IMG/VR virus record: IMGVR_UViG_3300020477_000151
Location: 1 to 21,973 of that record
DNA from: a virus
Reading direction: 5' to 3' (one strand)
DNA: 21,973 nt
Shown here: positions 6,959 to 13,698 of the stretch, piece by piece
How the letters are laid out: every line of letters begins with the position of its first letter
Numbering within the stretch: position 1 is the stretch's first letter
Translations under genes and position numbers: made by a program
The notes under the pieces: model-generated
What the model was told of the DNA's origin: nothing
Database searches by the model: none
What the model saw: only the letters and a program-made list of their open reading frames with translations

Positions 6959-9085
6959 TCACTTGTCAAGTTTTGCTTTTAGCATTTCAATCTGGATAGA
7001 TTGTTCTTGTATAGCCGAAACAAGGATTGAGGTCAAGCGACCGTAATCCACACCGTAAAGGCCATCTTCAGTGCCATGAACAGCTTGAGGAACAGCTTTC
7101 TTAAGATCTTGAGCTAAGAAGCCAAAGTCTTGAACGCCATCCTTTTTCCAAGTAAAGTTTACAGCCTTAAGAGAATTAACAGTCTTCAATGCGTTGCGCA
7201 TAGGCTTCACATCGCTCTTGAGTCTCTCATCTGAATAGGTAACAAATGCCGCAGCTCTGATTTTGTTGATAGCATTCGAGCCATCTTGAACATCAACAGC
7301 GTAAGCGCTTGTAGCATCACCACCCATGCGAACGGTTTCACTATTTCCATCTTTGATGATAATAGCATTCTCAGATGCATCCCACAACATGAGGTCATTT
7401 GCATTGGTTCCGTAGAACGTAACATCGTGACCAGCAGTAGAAGCACCAACGGTAACGGTACCTTTCGCGGTAAGCGCAGCGTTGCCAAGAGTCAACAAGT
7501 CGGTGTCGGCAGCGCAACCTACGGTGAAGCCAGTGTCAACGACAACGCTACGTCCACTAACAGTGGTTGAAGCGCTAACTTCGCCAGCTGTTGCGTGAAC
7601 AGCACCAGCAACTTTCAGCTCGTTGGCCTCAAGCGTTAACAAATCAGCATCAGCAGAAGTACCAATAACACCATCCTCGTCGAGAATAAGCTTCATACCG
7701 GAAATCTGACCGGAGCCAGAAATCGTAGTCGAAACCGTTGCACCAGCAACAGTTAAGGTATTAGCTGTAAGGGTCATCAAGTTGGTATCAGCAGCACAAC
7801 CAATGGTCGAGCCGTTGTCGACGACAAGAGAACGACCAGAAATGGTCGTAGAGCCAGAGATAGTCGTACCAGCAACAAGAGTTGTGTCGGACTGCAAGGA
7901 CAAGCCAGCAACTGCTCCAGCACCAGAAACTGTGGTGGTGGCGACAACTGCGCCAGCAACCGTAACGGTATTAGCCGTAAGAGTCAACAAGTCAGTATCA
8001 GCAGCGATACCAATCGTTTTACCGGTATCGATAACAATATCTCTACCTTTAACAGTGGTTGAAGCGCTAACTTCGCCAGCTGTTGCGTGAACAGCACCAG
8101 CAACTTTCAGCTCGTTGGCCTCAAGCGTGAGCAAGTCAGCGTCAGCAGAAGTACCAATAACGCCGTCCTCATCAAGAATAAGCTTCATACCGGAAATCTG
8201 ACCAGAGCCAGAAATCGTAGTCGAAACCGTTGCTCCAGCAACAGTTAAAGTATTGGCTGTAAGAGTCATCAAGTTGGTATCAGCAGCACAACCAATGGTC
8301 TTGCCGTTATCGACGACAAAGCTACGTCCACTAACTGTAGTGGATGCACTAAGTTCACCGGCAACAGCATGAGCGCTACCGTTGATTTTTAACTCGTCGT
8401 TTTCCAACTGTAGCAAGTTGGTATCACCAGCGGTACCAATGAAACCATCGGTATCAATGATGAGCTTCATACCGGAAAGCTGGCCGGAACCAGAAACGGT
8501 AGTAGCTGTTGCACCGTTGGTGAAATCAGCAGCAGCGGAACCTAAGAAGTGGGCACGAGTCATTTTGCGAATCGTACCCCCGTCACCGTCATCTATAAGG
8601 ATAGTGTCGGAATTGTTTACGCCAGTTGCTGCGGCCTGATTAGTAATATCAACATTCATTGTTAATGTATTACCAGAACCAGCGGATGCGAGTCCATCGC
8701 CACCAGCAATAGTGAGTGTCTCGGAATCTAAGTCGATGGCAAGAGCGCCCCCGCTGTCACCTTGGAAGTCCAAGTCTTGAGCGGTTAGCTGGGCATCAAC
8801 ATACGCTTTGATACTCTGCTGTGTAGCAAGAGCGCCAGCTGCGTTTGAGGTCATATCGTCCTCGTCTAGAATCGCGCTGACTTTGACGCTGCCGTTCGCA
8901 AGTCCCGTACTACCAGTGATCAAGAGCACTGGTAGGGATGCGGTTGTTGAAATATATACCATTTCGCTGGCGGCAGCACCAGAAAGATAGATGGAGCCTG
9001 ACGTTTCAGGCGGTGTTCCAGAAGCGTGCTTCTGGAGATCGATATAGCTACCGTAAGCGGTAACTGTAACAGGTGTTGTAGACAT
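6959..9085 (-). CDS. Long tail fibre with C-terminal chaperone/peptidase S74 domain
   Basis: This 708-residue protein is a probable trimeric tail fibre. The shaft (about residues 190-560) is built of roughly 41-residue beta repeats that alternate two themes, one with SGRSLVVDNGSTIG-type text and one with SGSGQISGMKLILDEDG. The C-terminal 93 residues, from Thr616, are an intramolecular chaperone/peptidase S74 domain with YSDERLKSDVKP at the start, DFGFLAQDLKKAVP in the middle and a helical tail. In this family autocleavage falls just before the Ser of the SD motif (here Ser618), releasing the domain after trimer folding. No signal peptide is present. The ATG at 9085 has an AAAGGGGG binding site about ten bases upstream. 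Its base composition is visibly more GC-rich and its codons more uniform than its neighbours, suggesting recent exchange of the fibre. Confidence 0.9.
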   Translation of the reverse strand: MSTTPVTVTAYGSYIDLQKHASGTPPETSGSIYLSGAAASEMVYISTTASLPVLLITGSTGLANGSVKVSAILDEDDMTSNAAGALATQQSIKAYVDAQLTAQDLDFQGDSGGALAIDLDSETLTIAGGDGLASAGSGNTLTMNVDITNQAAATGVNNSDTILIDDGDGGTIRKMTRAHFLGSAAADFTNGATATTVSGSGQLSGMKLIIDTDGFIGTAGDTNLLQLENDELKINGSAHAVAGELSASTTVSGRSFVVDNGKTIGCAADTNLMTLTANTLTVAGATVSTTISGSGQISGMKLILDEDGVIGTSADADLLTLEANELKVAGAVHATAGEVSASTTVKGRDIVIDTGKTIGIAADTDLLTLTANTVTVAGAVVATTTVSGAGAVAGLSLQSDTTLVAGTTISGSTTISGRSLVVDNGSTIGCAADTNLMTLTANTLTVAGATVSTTISGSGQISGMKLILDEDGVIGTSADADLLTLEANELKVAGAVHATAGEVSASTTVSGRSVVVDTGFTVGCAADTDLLTLGNAALTAKGTVTVGASTAGHDVTFYGTNANDLMLWDASENAIIIKDGNSETVRMGGDATSAYAVDVQDGSNAINKIRAAAFVTYSDERLKSDVKPMRNALKTVNSLKAVNFTWKKDGVQDFGFLAQDLKKAVPQAVHGTEDGLYGVDYGRLTSILVSAIQEQSIQIEMLKAKLDK
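7559..7838 (-). repeat. Fibre-shaft repeat, copy 2 in gene order
   Basis: This 280-base block is nearly identical to 8051-8330, with an offset of exactly 492 bases (164 codons), so the frame is kept. The differences are scattered and mostly at third codon positions near one end. It encodes the segment with SGQISGMKLILDEDG and GAVHATAGEVSAS. Confidence 0.9.
8051..8330 (-). repeat. Fibre-shaft repeat, copy 1 in gene order
   Basis: This is the partner of 7559-7838, read first in the gene. Near-identity over about 280 bases in a protein-coding repeat points to recent duplication or gene conversion within the shaft. It offers a site for recombination that would change fibre length in multiples of whole codons. 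Confidence 0.9.
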
Positions 9086-9101
9086 AATAAGTTTTCCCCC
9101 T

Positions 9102-9109
9102 TTATTATA
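9102..9109 (-). promoter_or_regulatory. Possible promoter box before the long fibre gene
   Basis: In the 68-base gap between the two S74 fibre genes the minus strand contains TATAATAA, just before the GGGGG ribosome binding site. It resembles a -10 hexamer or a degenerate T4-type late box. No -35 element is clear, and the resulting leader would be very short. A weak CCCTA/TAGGG inverted repeat with no U tract lies just upstream and is not a good terminator. Confidence 0.25.
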
Positions 9110-9153
9110 ACTCCCTAATTACAGGAAGCGTCTAGGGGTAAGTAGAGTTTAAA

Positions 9154-10107
9154 TTATCTTTGAGTGGTACGTTTAAGTAAAATAATTTCTGACTTTAAGT
9201 TATCTATTTGAAGTTGCTGTTTTTTTATTCCTTCAACTAAAATTGGAATAATTCTTGTGTAATCCATACTAAATGCTGACTCATGGTTTTTATCCCACTC
9301 TACAATATTAGGTATCTTTTTACCAACCTCTTCTGCTATAAACCCATAATCACTTTTTTTATTCTCTTTCCAAGAGAAAGTAATACCTTCGATGTCAGAG
9401 AGTAATCCAAGCGGGTCTTTGATGGGTTTAATGTTTTCTTTATATCGAACTGAGGAGTAAGTAAGATAAGCGTTTGCTTTAACTCTCCCTGCGGCACCTG
9501 CAGTGTCTGGCAGGGTGATAGCATGAGTGACACTAGCGGGAGCAACTCCAACGCCTAAGTAATTATCAACATATACAACAGAACCTGACAAGATTATACC
9601 GTTGCCGGAACCAGAGATTTCAAGATAATTGTTGCTCGAATTATTATACTGGACATAAGAGTCATTACCGGAACCGAAATATAATTTGATATCGTCGCCA
9701 AAGGTCATCGCAGTGGTGTCCTCTCCAGAGACAGTAACAATCTCAATACCGCCAGCTATCTTCAAAGGAGAAGCCCCTACGAGAGTTCCGTCAATTTGAA
9801 TTTTGCTGCCCGACAAAGCAATACCTTCTGTGGAGCCTGAGATTGTAAAATAATCGCTTGAACTTTCATCATATACAATGTATGCGTCACTCCCATCGCC
9901 AAAGAAAAGCTTTTTGTCATCAGCTACGGTTAAGTGGCCAGTTGAGTCATTAAAGGTGAGAGTGGAAACTCCACCGGTTTCACGTCCTCCGTTGTTATAT
10001 TGTAGTTGTGAATCGCTTCCACCCGGACTCGCGGTGGCAGTAATAGAAGAGTTTTCTATGATTTCATCGAGTTTTGCTCGACTATAATTTCCAATTGTAC
10101 TTGGCAT
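9154..10107 (-). CDS. Short tail fibre with C-terminal S74 domain
   Basis: This 317-residue fibre protein has a short beta-rich shaft. Two repeats of about 80 residues contain YIVYDESSSDYFTISGS and SYVQYNNSSNNYLEISGSG, each followed by an ISG or LSGS turn. It ends in a chaperone/peptidase S74 domain from about residue 216: YSSVRYKENIKPI, then SDYGFIAEEVGKKIP, then a terminal helix with heptad-like spacing (IKKQQLQIDNLKSEIILLK). The S-S-x-R-x-K-E-N form is a known variant of the S-D-x-R-x-K motif, with cleavage expected at the Ser of the motif. The gene follows the small membrane-protein cassette by six bases and has GAGAGG before the ATG. It is probably a receptor-binding fibre or an attachment partner of the long fibre downstream. 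Confidence 0.88.
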   Translation of the reverse strand: MPSTIGNYSRAKLDEIIENSSITATASPGGSDSQLQYNNGGRETGGVSTLTFNDSTGHLTVADDKKLFFGDGSDAYIVYDESSSDYFTISGSTEGIALSGSKIQIDGTLVGASPLKIAGGIEIVTVSGEDTTAMTFGDDIKLYFGSGNDSYVQYNNSSNNYLEISGSGNGIILSGSVVYVDNYLGVGVAPASVTHAITLPDTAGAAGRVKANAYLTYSSVRYKENIKPIKDPLGLLSDIEGITFSWKENKKSDYGFIAEEVGKKIPNIVEWDKNHESAFSMDYTRIIPILVEGIKKQQLQIDNLKSEIILLKRTTQR

Positions 10108-10113
10108 GCATAA

Positions 10114-10563
10114 TTACCTCTCTACAGCATACATAACGGCAAGAGTCAAACCAATACCAGCCAAGACCCCACCTGTCAGCCAAAGAGTAGAGTAATCTTT
10201 TTTGTCTATCACGATAGAACTAAGCCTCTTGATCTCTTCGTCCTTAATCTTAATTATAGTAGCATATCTATTTTCAAGAGATTCGCAAGCGACTTTTTGA
10301 TTTTTTAAAATAGTATTCAACTTAGCCGCTTCTTTATCAACTTCATATTTAACCCTGAGATCACATTCTTTATCGTAGAAAGACTTATCTGCAAGAATTT
10401 TTGCAGCTGCAGTGGGGTTCAGAAGCACGCCAGCGAAAGGCGCGCGTTCATTATTTTTGATATTATAGATCTTTGGAGGATCCTCTTCTTCGGCAAATGC
10501 TACTGACGGGAATGCCAACAGGGCACACAAAAAAACACACAGTAATTTATTCAAAATTTTCAT
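10114..10563 (-). CDS. Secreted coiled-coil protein with C-terminal membrane anchor (spanin-like)
   Basis: The 149-residue product starts with a clear Sec signal peptide (MKILNKLLCVFLCALLAFPS), with probable signal peptidase I cleavage after VAFA at residue 24. The mature part contains a short segment with APFAGVLLNPTAAAKILADK (residues 41-60), two cysteines (Cys67 and Cys93) that could form a disulfide, a helical region predicted as coiled coil (about 65-117), and a C-terminal transmembrane helix (about 127-145). The predicted topology is periplasmic with a C-terminal inner-membrane anchor. This resembles unimolecular spanins, but I see no lipobox to anchor it in the outer membrane. The ATG abuts the upstream stop (TAAATG) with AGGAG before it. 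The role in lysis is inferred from topology and neighbours. Confidence 0.8.
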   Translation of the reverse strand: MKILNKLLCVFLCALLAFPSVAFAEEEDPPKIYNIKNNERAPFAGVLLNPTAAAKILADKSFYDKECDLRVKYEVDKEAAKLNTILKNQKVACESLENRYATIIKIKDEEIKRLSSIVIDKKDYSTLWLTGGVLAGIGLTLAVMYAVER

Positions 10564-10989
10564 TTATTCTCCTAAAATTTCTTCTGGTGGAATATATATA
10601 AAGCTAAATTTTTCTGCCATCTCTTTGGCAATGGCTTCTGGGTCTTCGAGATTCTTTTCAATAATTCTTTTAATTTCTTTTTTCTTTTTCTCGCTTAATT
10701 CTTCTCGACCCTCTTCATATTCTTTTTCTATGTCTTCCAATATTTTATTATATTCCTCTAAAACCTTGTCCCGCCTTCTAATTTCTTCTTCGTGAGAGTC
10801 TTTAATGGCATCTATTTGGTCTTTCAGACTTTCTTCTCTTATCTTTAATATCTCAAATGCCTTATCTTTGTTTTTAAAAAGGAACCAAAGAACCAAAGTA
10901 TATACAAGAACCGCTGGAACATACCAATAGTGTTTAATCCACGTCCAAACTTTTTTAGAAGAAGTTTTTATTACAAGCCAAGAAACCAT
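10564..10989 (-). CDS. Membrane-anchored coiled-coil protein (putative i-spanin-like)
   Basis: This is a 141-residue protein when started at the ATG at 10989. That start has a perfect GGAGG six bases upstream, whereas the in-frame TTG at 11010 has none. An N-terminal transmembrane helix (about residues 20-37, YWYVPAVLVYTLVLWFLF) is followed by a long, highly charged coiled coil (about 40-115) of Glu, Lys and Arg, and a short C-terminal segment with FSFIYIPPEE. This matches the architecture of an inner-membrane spanin subunit: a single N-terminal membrane helix and a coiled-coil body. The start lies two bases after the upstream holin-like gene, and the next gene begins at the adjacent base. 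Another membrane-tether function cannot be excluded. Confidence 0.8.
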   Translation of the reverse strand: MVSWLVIKTSSKKVWTWIKHYWYVPAVLVYTLVLWFLFKNKDKAFEILKIREESLKDQIDAIKDSHEEEIRRRDKVLEEYNKILEDIEKEYEEGREELSEKKKKEIKRIIEKNLEDPEAIAKEMAEKFSFIYIPPEEILGE

Positions 10990-10991
10990 AA

Positions 10992-11183
10992 TCAGCCTCC
11001 ATGTCTCCAACGAGTAGCAATATCTGCCAGACCCTCAATACCGATGTAGGCCAAAGAAATAGCGACCCAATCGCTTGATTCCAAAGAGTGTTCTGGTAGT
11101 AACATAAATAGTGTCGCAGTCAACCACACCATCAATTTTCGTGATAATAATTTATTTAATCCTTTATCTAAAACTTCTTTCAT
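10992..11183 (-). CDS. Small holin-like membrane protein
   Basis: The 63-residue protein starts at the ATG at 11183, which has AGGAG seven bases upstream. The TTG 21 bases earlier lies inside the preceding gene and lacks a ribosome binding site. A basic N-terminus (MKEVLDKGLNKLLSRK) precedes two hydrophobic segments, about residues 18-30 and 40-54, separated by a short acidic loop, and a basic tail (ATRWRHGG). This size and the SRKLMVWLT-type entry into the first helix are typical of small two-helix phage holins, which make lethal membrane lesions at the end of infection. It begins ten bases after the upstream beta-helix gene and overlaps nothing. No endolysin gene is adjacent, so the holin assignment rests on architecture. 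Confidence 0.7.
   Translation of the reverse strand: MKEVLDKGLNKLLSRKLMVWLTATLFMLLPEHSLESSDWVAISLAYIGIEGLADIATRWRHGG
10996..11000 (-). promoter_or_regulatory. Ribosome binding site fixing the start at 10989
   Basis: GGAGG on the minus strand lies six bases before the ATG at 10989 and inside the last codons of the holin-like gene. It decides the start of the coiled-coil membrane protein in favour of this ATG over the upstream TTG. Confidence 0.85.
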
Positions 11184-11190
11184 AATTTTT

Positions 11191-11195
11191 CTCCT
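11191..11195 (-). promoter_or_regulatory. Ribosome binding site fixing the start at 11183
   Basis: AGGAG on the minus strand is seven bases before the ATG at 11183 and overlaps the TAG stop of the beta-helix gene. Terminating ribosomes could therefore reinitiate on the holin-like gene. Confidence 0.85.
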
Positions 11196-12459
11196 ATGTG
11201 TCAACTTTATAAGGTGTTGTCCTACCTCTTATACTGCTAGGACCCTTTACCCCTCTTGAAAAGGGTGATTGTCCCGGATTACTAGCTATCCTATATTTTT
11301 GATTTTCTTTCACATTTACATAGTGATTAATTGCCAAACAATGAGGATCGAAAGGAAATCTATCTTCGGTTTCGTAATCGGTCCAAATTGCTGAGTATTC
11401 ATAGGCACCCACATCTGGTGGGTTTGAACGGGTTACGCTTGCCAAATCTGTAGTTATGGAACCATATGAGATTCCCTTACCCACTGCCGGAGATCTACCT
11501 TCTATTTTAAAACTTTCCGCTACTACAATAGTGTTTCCAATCGCGCTGGCATCAACGAACACGGCGTCAGAATCAGATTGATCTCCTGTCCCTGCAGACT
11601 CTTCGTTTCGCGAACCGTCTACAAAATCATAGTCTCGAACTTTCACAACGTTATAAGTGTGGCTTATGGCTTGAATACCATTGGCGCGTTCGCCACCGGT
11701 TCCACCGGCTTGCATTGGTGTGGCAGTTCCAGAAACAATGCAATTTATAACTTTTGCCCATTCATCAACAACAGCGCCGTGATTTGAGGCATTTGTATGA
11801 CCACGAGCTATAAAAGTTGAAAAACTAGCTGTGTTATTGGCATTATCATAACCGCGAAACAAGCCGTGTCCTCTGGCGGTAGATGCGCCATAATCATTGC
11901 CAGTTCGGTTATCGCTAGAAGTGACCAAACAGTTATATATATGAAAATATCCATTTGATCTTATTGGCCATGTGGCAGAAGAACCGGCGGATGGGACACC
12001 AAAAAACAAAATTGAATTCTTAATAGTTACAGGTTTTGCACTTGTACCGGCAAAATCATTATACGAAAAGATTCTTGCAGAATGAACAAAACAATCATCC
12101 ATCTCAAAGCCTTTGCCCTGTGAAGTGTTAAAATAAACAGGACCAATGTTATCGGCATTAAAAGTGTGAATTTCTAAACCTTGAAGTTTAAAATCCTCAA
12201 CATTACCCATATTGAACATGTTGTTGCCTTGTCCTACAAGAACTGGGCGTGTCGGACCACTAGCAGTATGTCTTACGGTTACGTTGTTTGCGGCGACTGT
12301 AAGATTATCTTCACTGTAAGTTCCTTCATCAATAATTTCAACAATGTCACCAGAAGTAGTGGCTGCATCAATGGCACTATCAATTGTTAATTTAGGAGCG
12401 CCGTGGTCGGTGCCTGCGTTTGAATCGTTTCCAGTTTTAGCAACGTAATATGTAGCCAT
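11194..12459 (-). CDS. Parallel beta-helix spike/fibre protein, paralogue B
   Basis: This 421-residue protein opens with YYVAKTGNDSNAGT (residues 4-17) and a PKLTI-x-SAIDAA segment, a DUF1565/pectate-lyase-like entry to a right-handed parallel beta-helix. Repeating short strands with Asn-rich turns (ITVR, FKLQGLEIH, VTIKNSILFF, VKVINCIVSG-like) continue to about residue 350. The last 65 residues form a distinct module beginning IWTDYETEDRFPFDP and ending SSIRGRTTPYK, shared with the next gene upstream. Such proteins act as tail spikes or virion decorations that bind or degrade surface polysaccharide. I cannot identify catalytic residues, so only binding is safely inferred. There is no signal peptide, as expected for a virion protein. 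GAGGG precedes the ATG at 12459. Confidence 0.82.
   Translation of the reverse strand: MATYYVAKTGNDSNAGTDHGAPKLTIDSAIDAATTSGDIVEIIDEGTYSEDNLTVAANNVTVRHTASGPTRPVLVGQGNNMFNMGNVEDFKLQGLEIHTFNADNIGPVYFNTSQGKGFEMDDCFVHSARIFSYNDFAGTSAKPVTIKNSILFFGVPSAGSSATWPIRSNGYFHIYNCLVTSSDNRTGNDYGASTARGHGLFRGYDNANNTASFSTFIARGHTNASNHGAVVDEWAKVINCIVSGTATPMQAGGTGGERANGIQAISHTYNVVKVRDYDFVDGSRNEESAGTGDQSDSDAVFVDASAIGNTIVVAESFKIEGRSPAVGKGISYGSITTDLASVTRSNPPDVGAYEYSAIWTDYETEDRFPFDPHCLAINHYVNVKENQKYRIASNPGQSPFSRGVKGPSSIRGRTTPYKVDT
11344..11389. repeat. 46-base exact repeat, copy 1 (C-terminal module of beta-helix gene B)
   Basis: These 46 bases recur exactly at 12622-12667 and encode part of TDYETEDRFPFDP in both paralogues. 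The rest of the two genes has diverged strongly. Identity at DNA level, third positions included, suggests recent exchange or gene conversion of this module. Confidence 0.88.
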
Positions 12460-12471
12460 CTTTATCCCTCG

Positions 12472-13668
12472 TCACCTGTTATTCTTATAGGGCGTGTTAC
12501 GACCCCTTAACGTACTTGGGCCCTTTATCCCTCTTGAAAAGGGTGTTTGATGCGGGTCACTCGCTATCCTATATTTTTGATTCTCTCTTATGTTCACATA
12601 GTGGTTAATCGTCAAGTCAGCAGGATCGAAAGGAAATCTATCTTCGGTTTCGTAATCGGTCCAAATTTGTGCAAATTCATAAGCACCAATTGTTGGGGGA
12701 TTGGCACGAGTTGCTTCTACTATATCAAGAGTGACACCGCCGTAACTCACACCTTTTCCAGACGCTGGAGTTCCAGTTGTTAAACTATAGTCTTGTGTCC
12801 CAAATTCTACATTTCCGTATGCTGCGGGGTCTGCTTTTCCGGGTTGTGAGCCACTTACAAACTTTGGATCCCCAGTAATCTCACCTGTGTTAGCTGAGCG
12901 GGGAGTACCGTCGTAATCGTCGCCGCTCCATTCTACAAACGGATCGCCGCTGACGTGAACCAGATTATAAGTGCTATCATAAGCATTTATCCCATCTCCA
13001 CTGCCTGATACAATACAATTTCTTATTTTATAAACGTGATTGATAATATTTCCATTTCTCCCATTACTGTTGTTGTAACCACTTCCTATGAAGGTACAAA
13101 AACTAGCGGTAACATTAACATGTGATTGTTGCGAATCAACTACATGGGAAACGGCGTTACTTGCAATTACGCTATTGTTAAACCAAATGTTTGCATTTGC
13201 ACAGCTAAAGGCGAAATTCTGTTCACAAACAATTTTACAATCTTGAACCTCGGCAACACCAGTTGAGGCGCCGCCGATCTGCTGTGGGCCTAAAATATAC
13301 TGTCCGACACACCCACTTAACAAAAAAGATTGTCCAGCAGTATTCCCTCCAACCAGTGCATTGTCATAGTTTCTCATACGAAGGCCCTGAAAAACACAAC
13401 CACTTACATAGGGATCAAATGCATAATCGTTATTCCCGGAATCCCCATCCATAATCGGACTATTAGATCCCGTTGCACGGACTGTTATAGCATTTGGATA
13501 AATAAAAATATCGCCTTCATTATATTGCTCTGAGTCAATGATTTCAACGATGTTCCCTGTGCCGCCGTCAGCAACACCACAGGCATTAGCGATGGTTAGT
13601 TTTGGAGCAGAGAGAGATGTCCCCGCATTTGAGTCGTTGCCCGTCTTAGCAACATAATAAACTGTCAT
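12472..13668 (-). CDS. Parallel beta-helix spike/fibre protein, paralogue A
   Basis: This 398-residue paralogue of the next gene has the same N-terminal signature (YYVAKTGNDSNAGT, residues 4-17) and the same C-terminal module from about residue 335 (IWTDYETEDRFPFDP, later ENQKYRIASDPHQTPFSRG). Between them lies an Asn/Gly/Ser-rich parallel beta-helix with turns such as FQGLRMRNYDNAL, VQDCKIVCEQ and IRNCIVSGSGDG. The middle parts of the two proteins are much more divergent than the ends, as expected if the helix carries binding specificity and the ends carry attachment. It probably forms a spike or a fibre tip. The start has AGGAAG upstream. It is the first gene after the recombination operon, behind a possible late-type promoter at 13683-13690. 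Confidence 0.82.
   Translation of the reverse strand: MTVYYVAKTGNDSNAGTSLSAPKLTIANACGVADGGTGNIVEIIDSEQYNEGDIFIYPNAITVRATGSNSPIMDGDSGNNDYAFDPYVSGCVFQGLRMRNYDNALVGGNTAGQSFLLSGCVGQYILGPQQIGGASTGVAEVQDCKIVCEQNFAFSCANANIWFNNSVIASNAVSHVVDSQQSHVNVTASFCTFIGSGYNNSNGRNGNIINHVYKIRNCIVSGSGDGINAYDSTYNLVHVSGDPFVEWSGDDYDGTPRSANTGEITGDPKFVSGSQPGKADPAAYGNVEFGTQDYSLTTGTPASGKGVSYGGVTLDIVEATRANPPTIGAYEFAQIWTDYETEDRFPFDPADLTINHYVNIRENQKYRIASDPHQTPFSRGIKGPSTLRGRNTPYKNNR
12622..12667. repeat. 46-base exact repeat, copy 2 (C-terminal module of beta-helix gene A)
   Basis: This is the partner of 11344-11389, at the equivalent position of the upstream paralogue. The direct repeats are 1278 bases apart, so recombination between them would delete one gene's worth of sequence and leave a single chimeric beta-helix gene. 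Confidence 0.88.
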
Positions 13669-13682
13669 TTGATTGACTTCCT

Positions 13683-13690
13683 AATTTATA
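13683..13690 (-). promoter_or_regulatory. Possible T4-type late promoter before the beta-helix genes
   Basis: The 30-base gap between the Mre11-Rad50 stop and the beta-helix start contains TATAAATT on the minus strand, one mismatch from the T4 late consensus TATAAATA, followed by AGGAAG and the ATG. A switch from replication to structural genes occurs exactly here. The leader would be short, and no transcription data support it. Confidence 0.35.
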
Positions 13691-13698
13691 TAGAATAA

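Noticed and set aside
7782-8090. Plus-strand Ala/Val/Pro-rich open frame within the long fibre gene
   Set aside because: It is a by-product of the repetitive, GC-richer fibre-shaft DNA. The minus-strand frame has the coherent fibre repeats and the S74 domain.
9110-9150. Possible terminator between the two S74 fibre genes
   Set aside because: Only a five-pair CCCTA/TAGGG stem with a long loop and no U tract is present, unlike the strong hairpin at 6902-6929.
9154-10107. Loss of the S74 catalytic motif in the short fibre because SD reads SS
   Set aside because: The S-S-x-R-x-K-E-N form is a common variant of this domain and the rest of the domain is intact, so there is no reason to call it inactive.
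10990-11010. TTG start at 11010 that would extend the coiled-coil membrane protein by seven residues
   Set aside because: There is no ribosome binding site before the TTG, whereas GGAGG lies six bases before the ATG at 10989. The extension would also overlap the upstream gene by 19 bases.
11184-11204. TTG start at 11204 for the holin-like gene
   Set aside because: The proper ATG at 11183 has AGGAG at ideal spacing. The TTG lies within the preceding gene and lacks a binding site.
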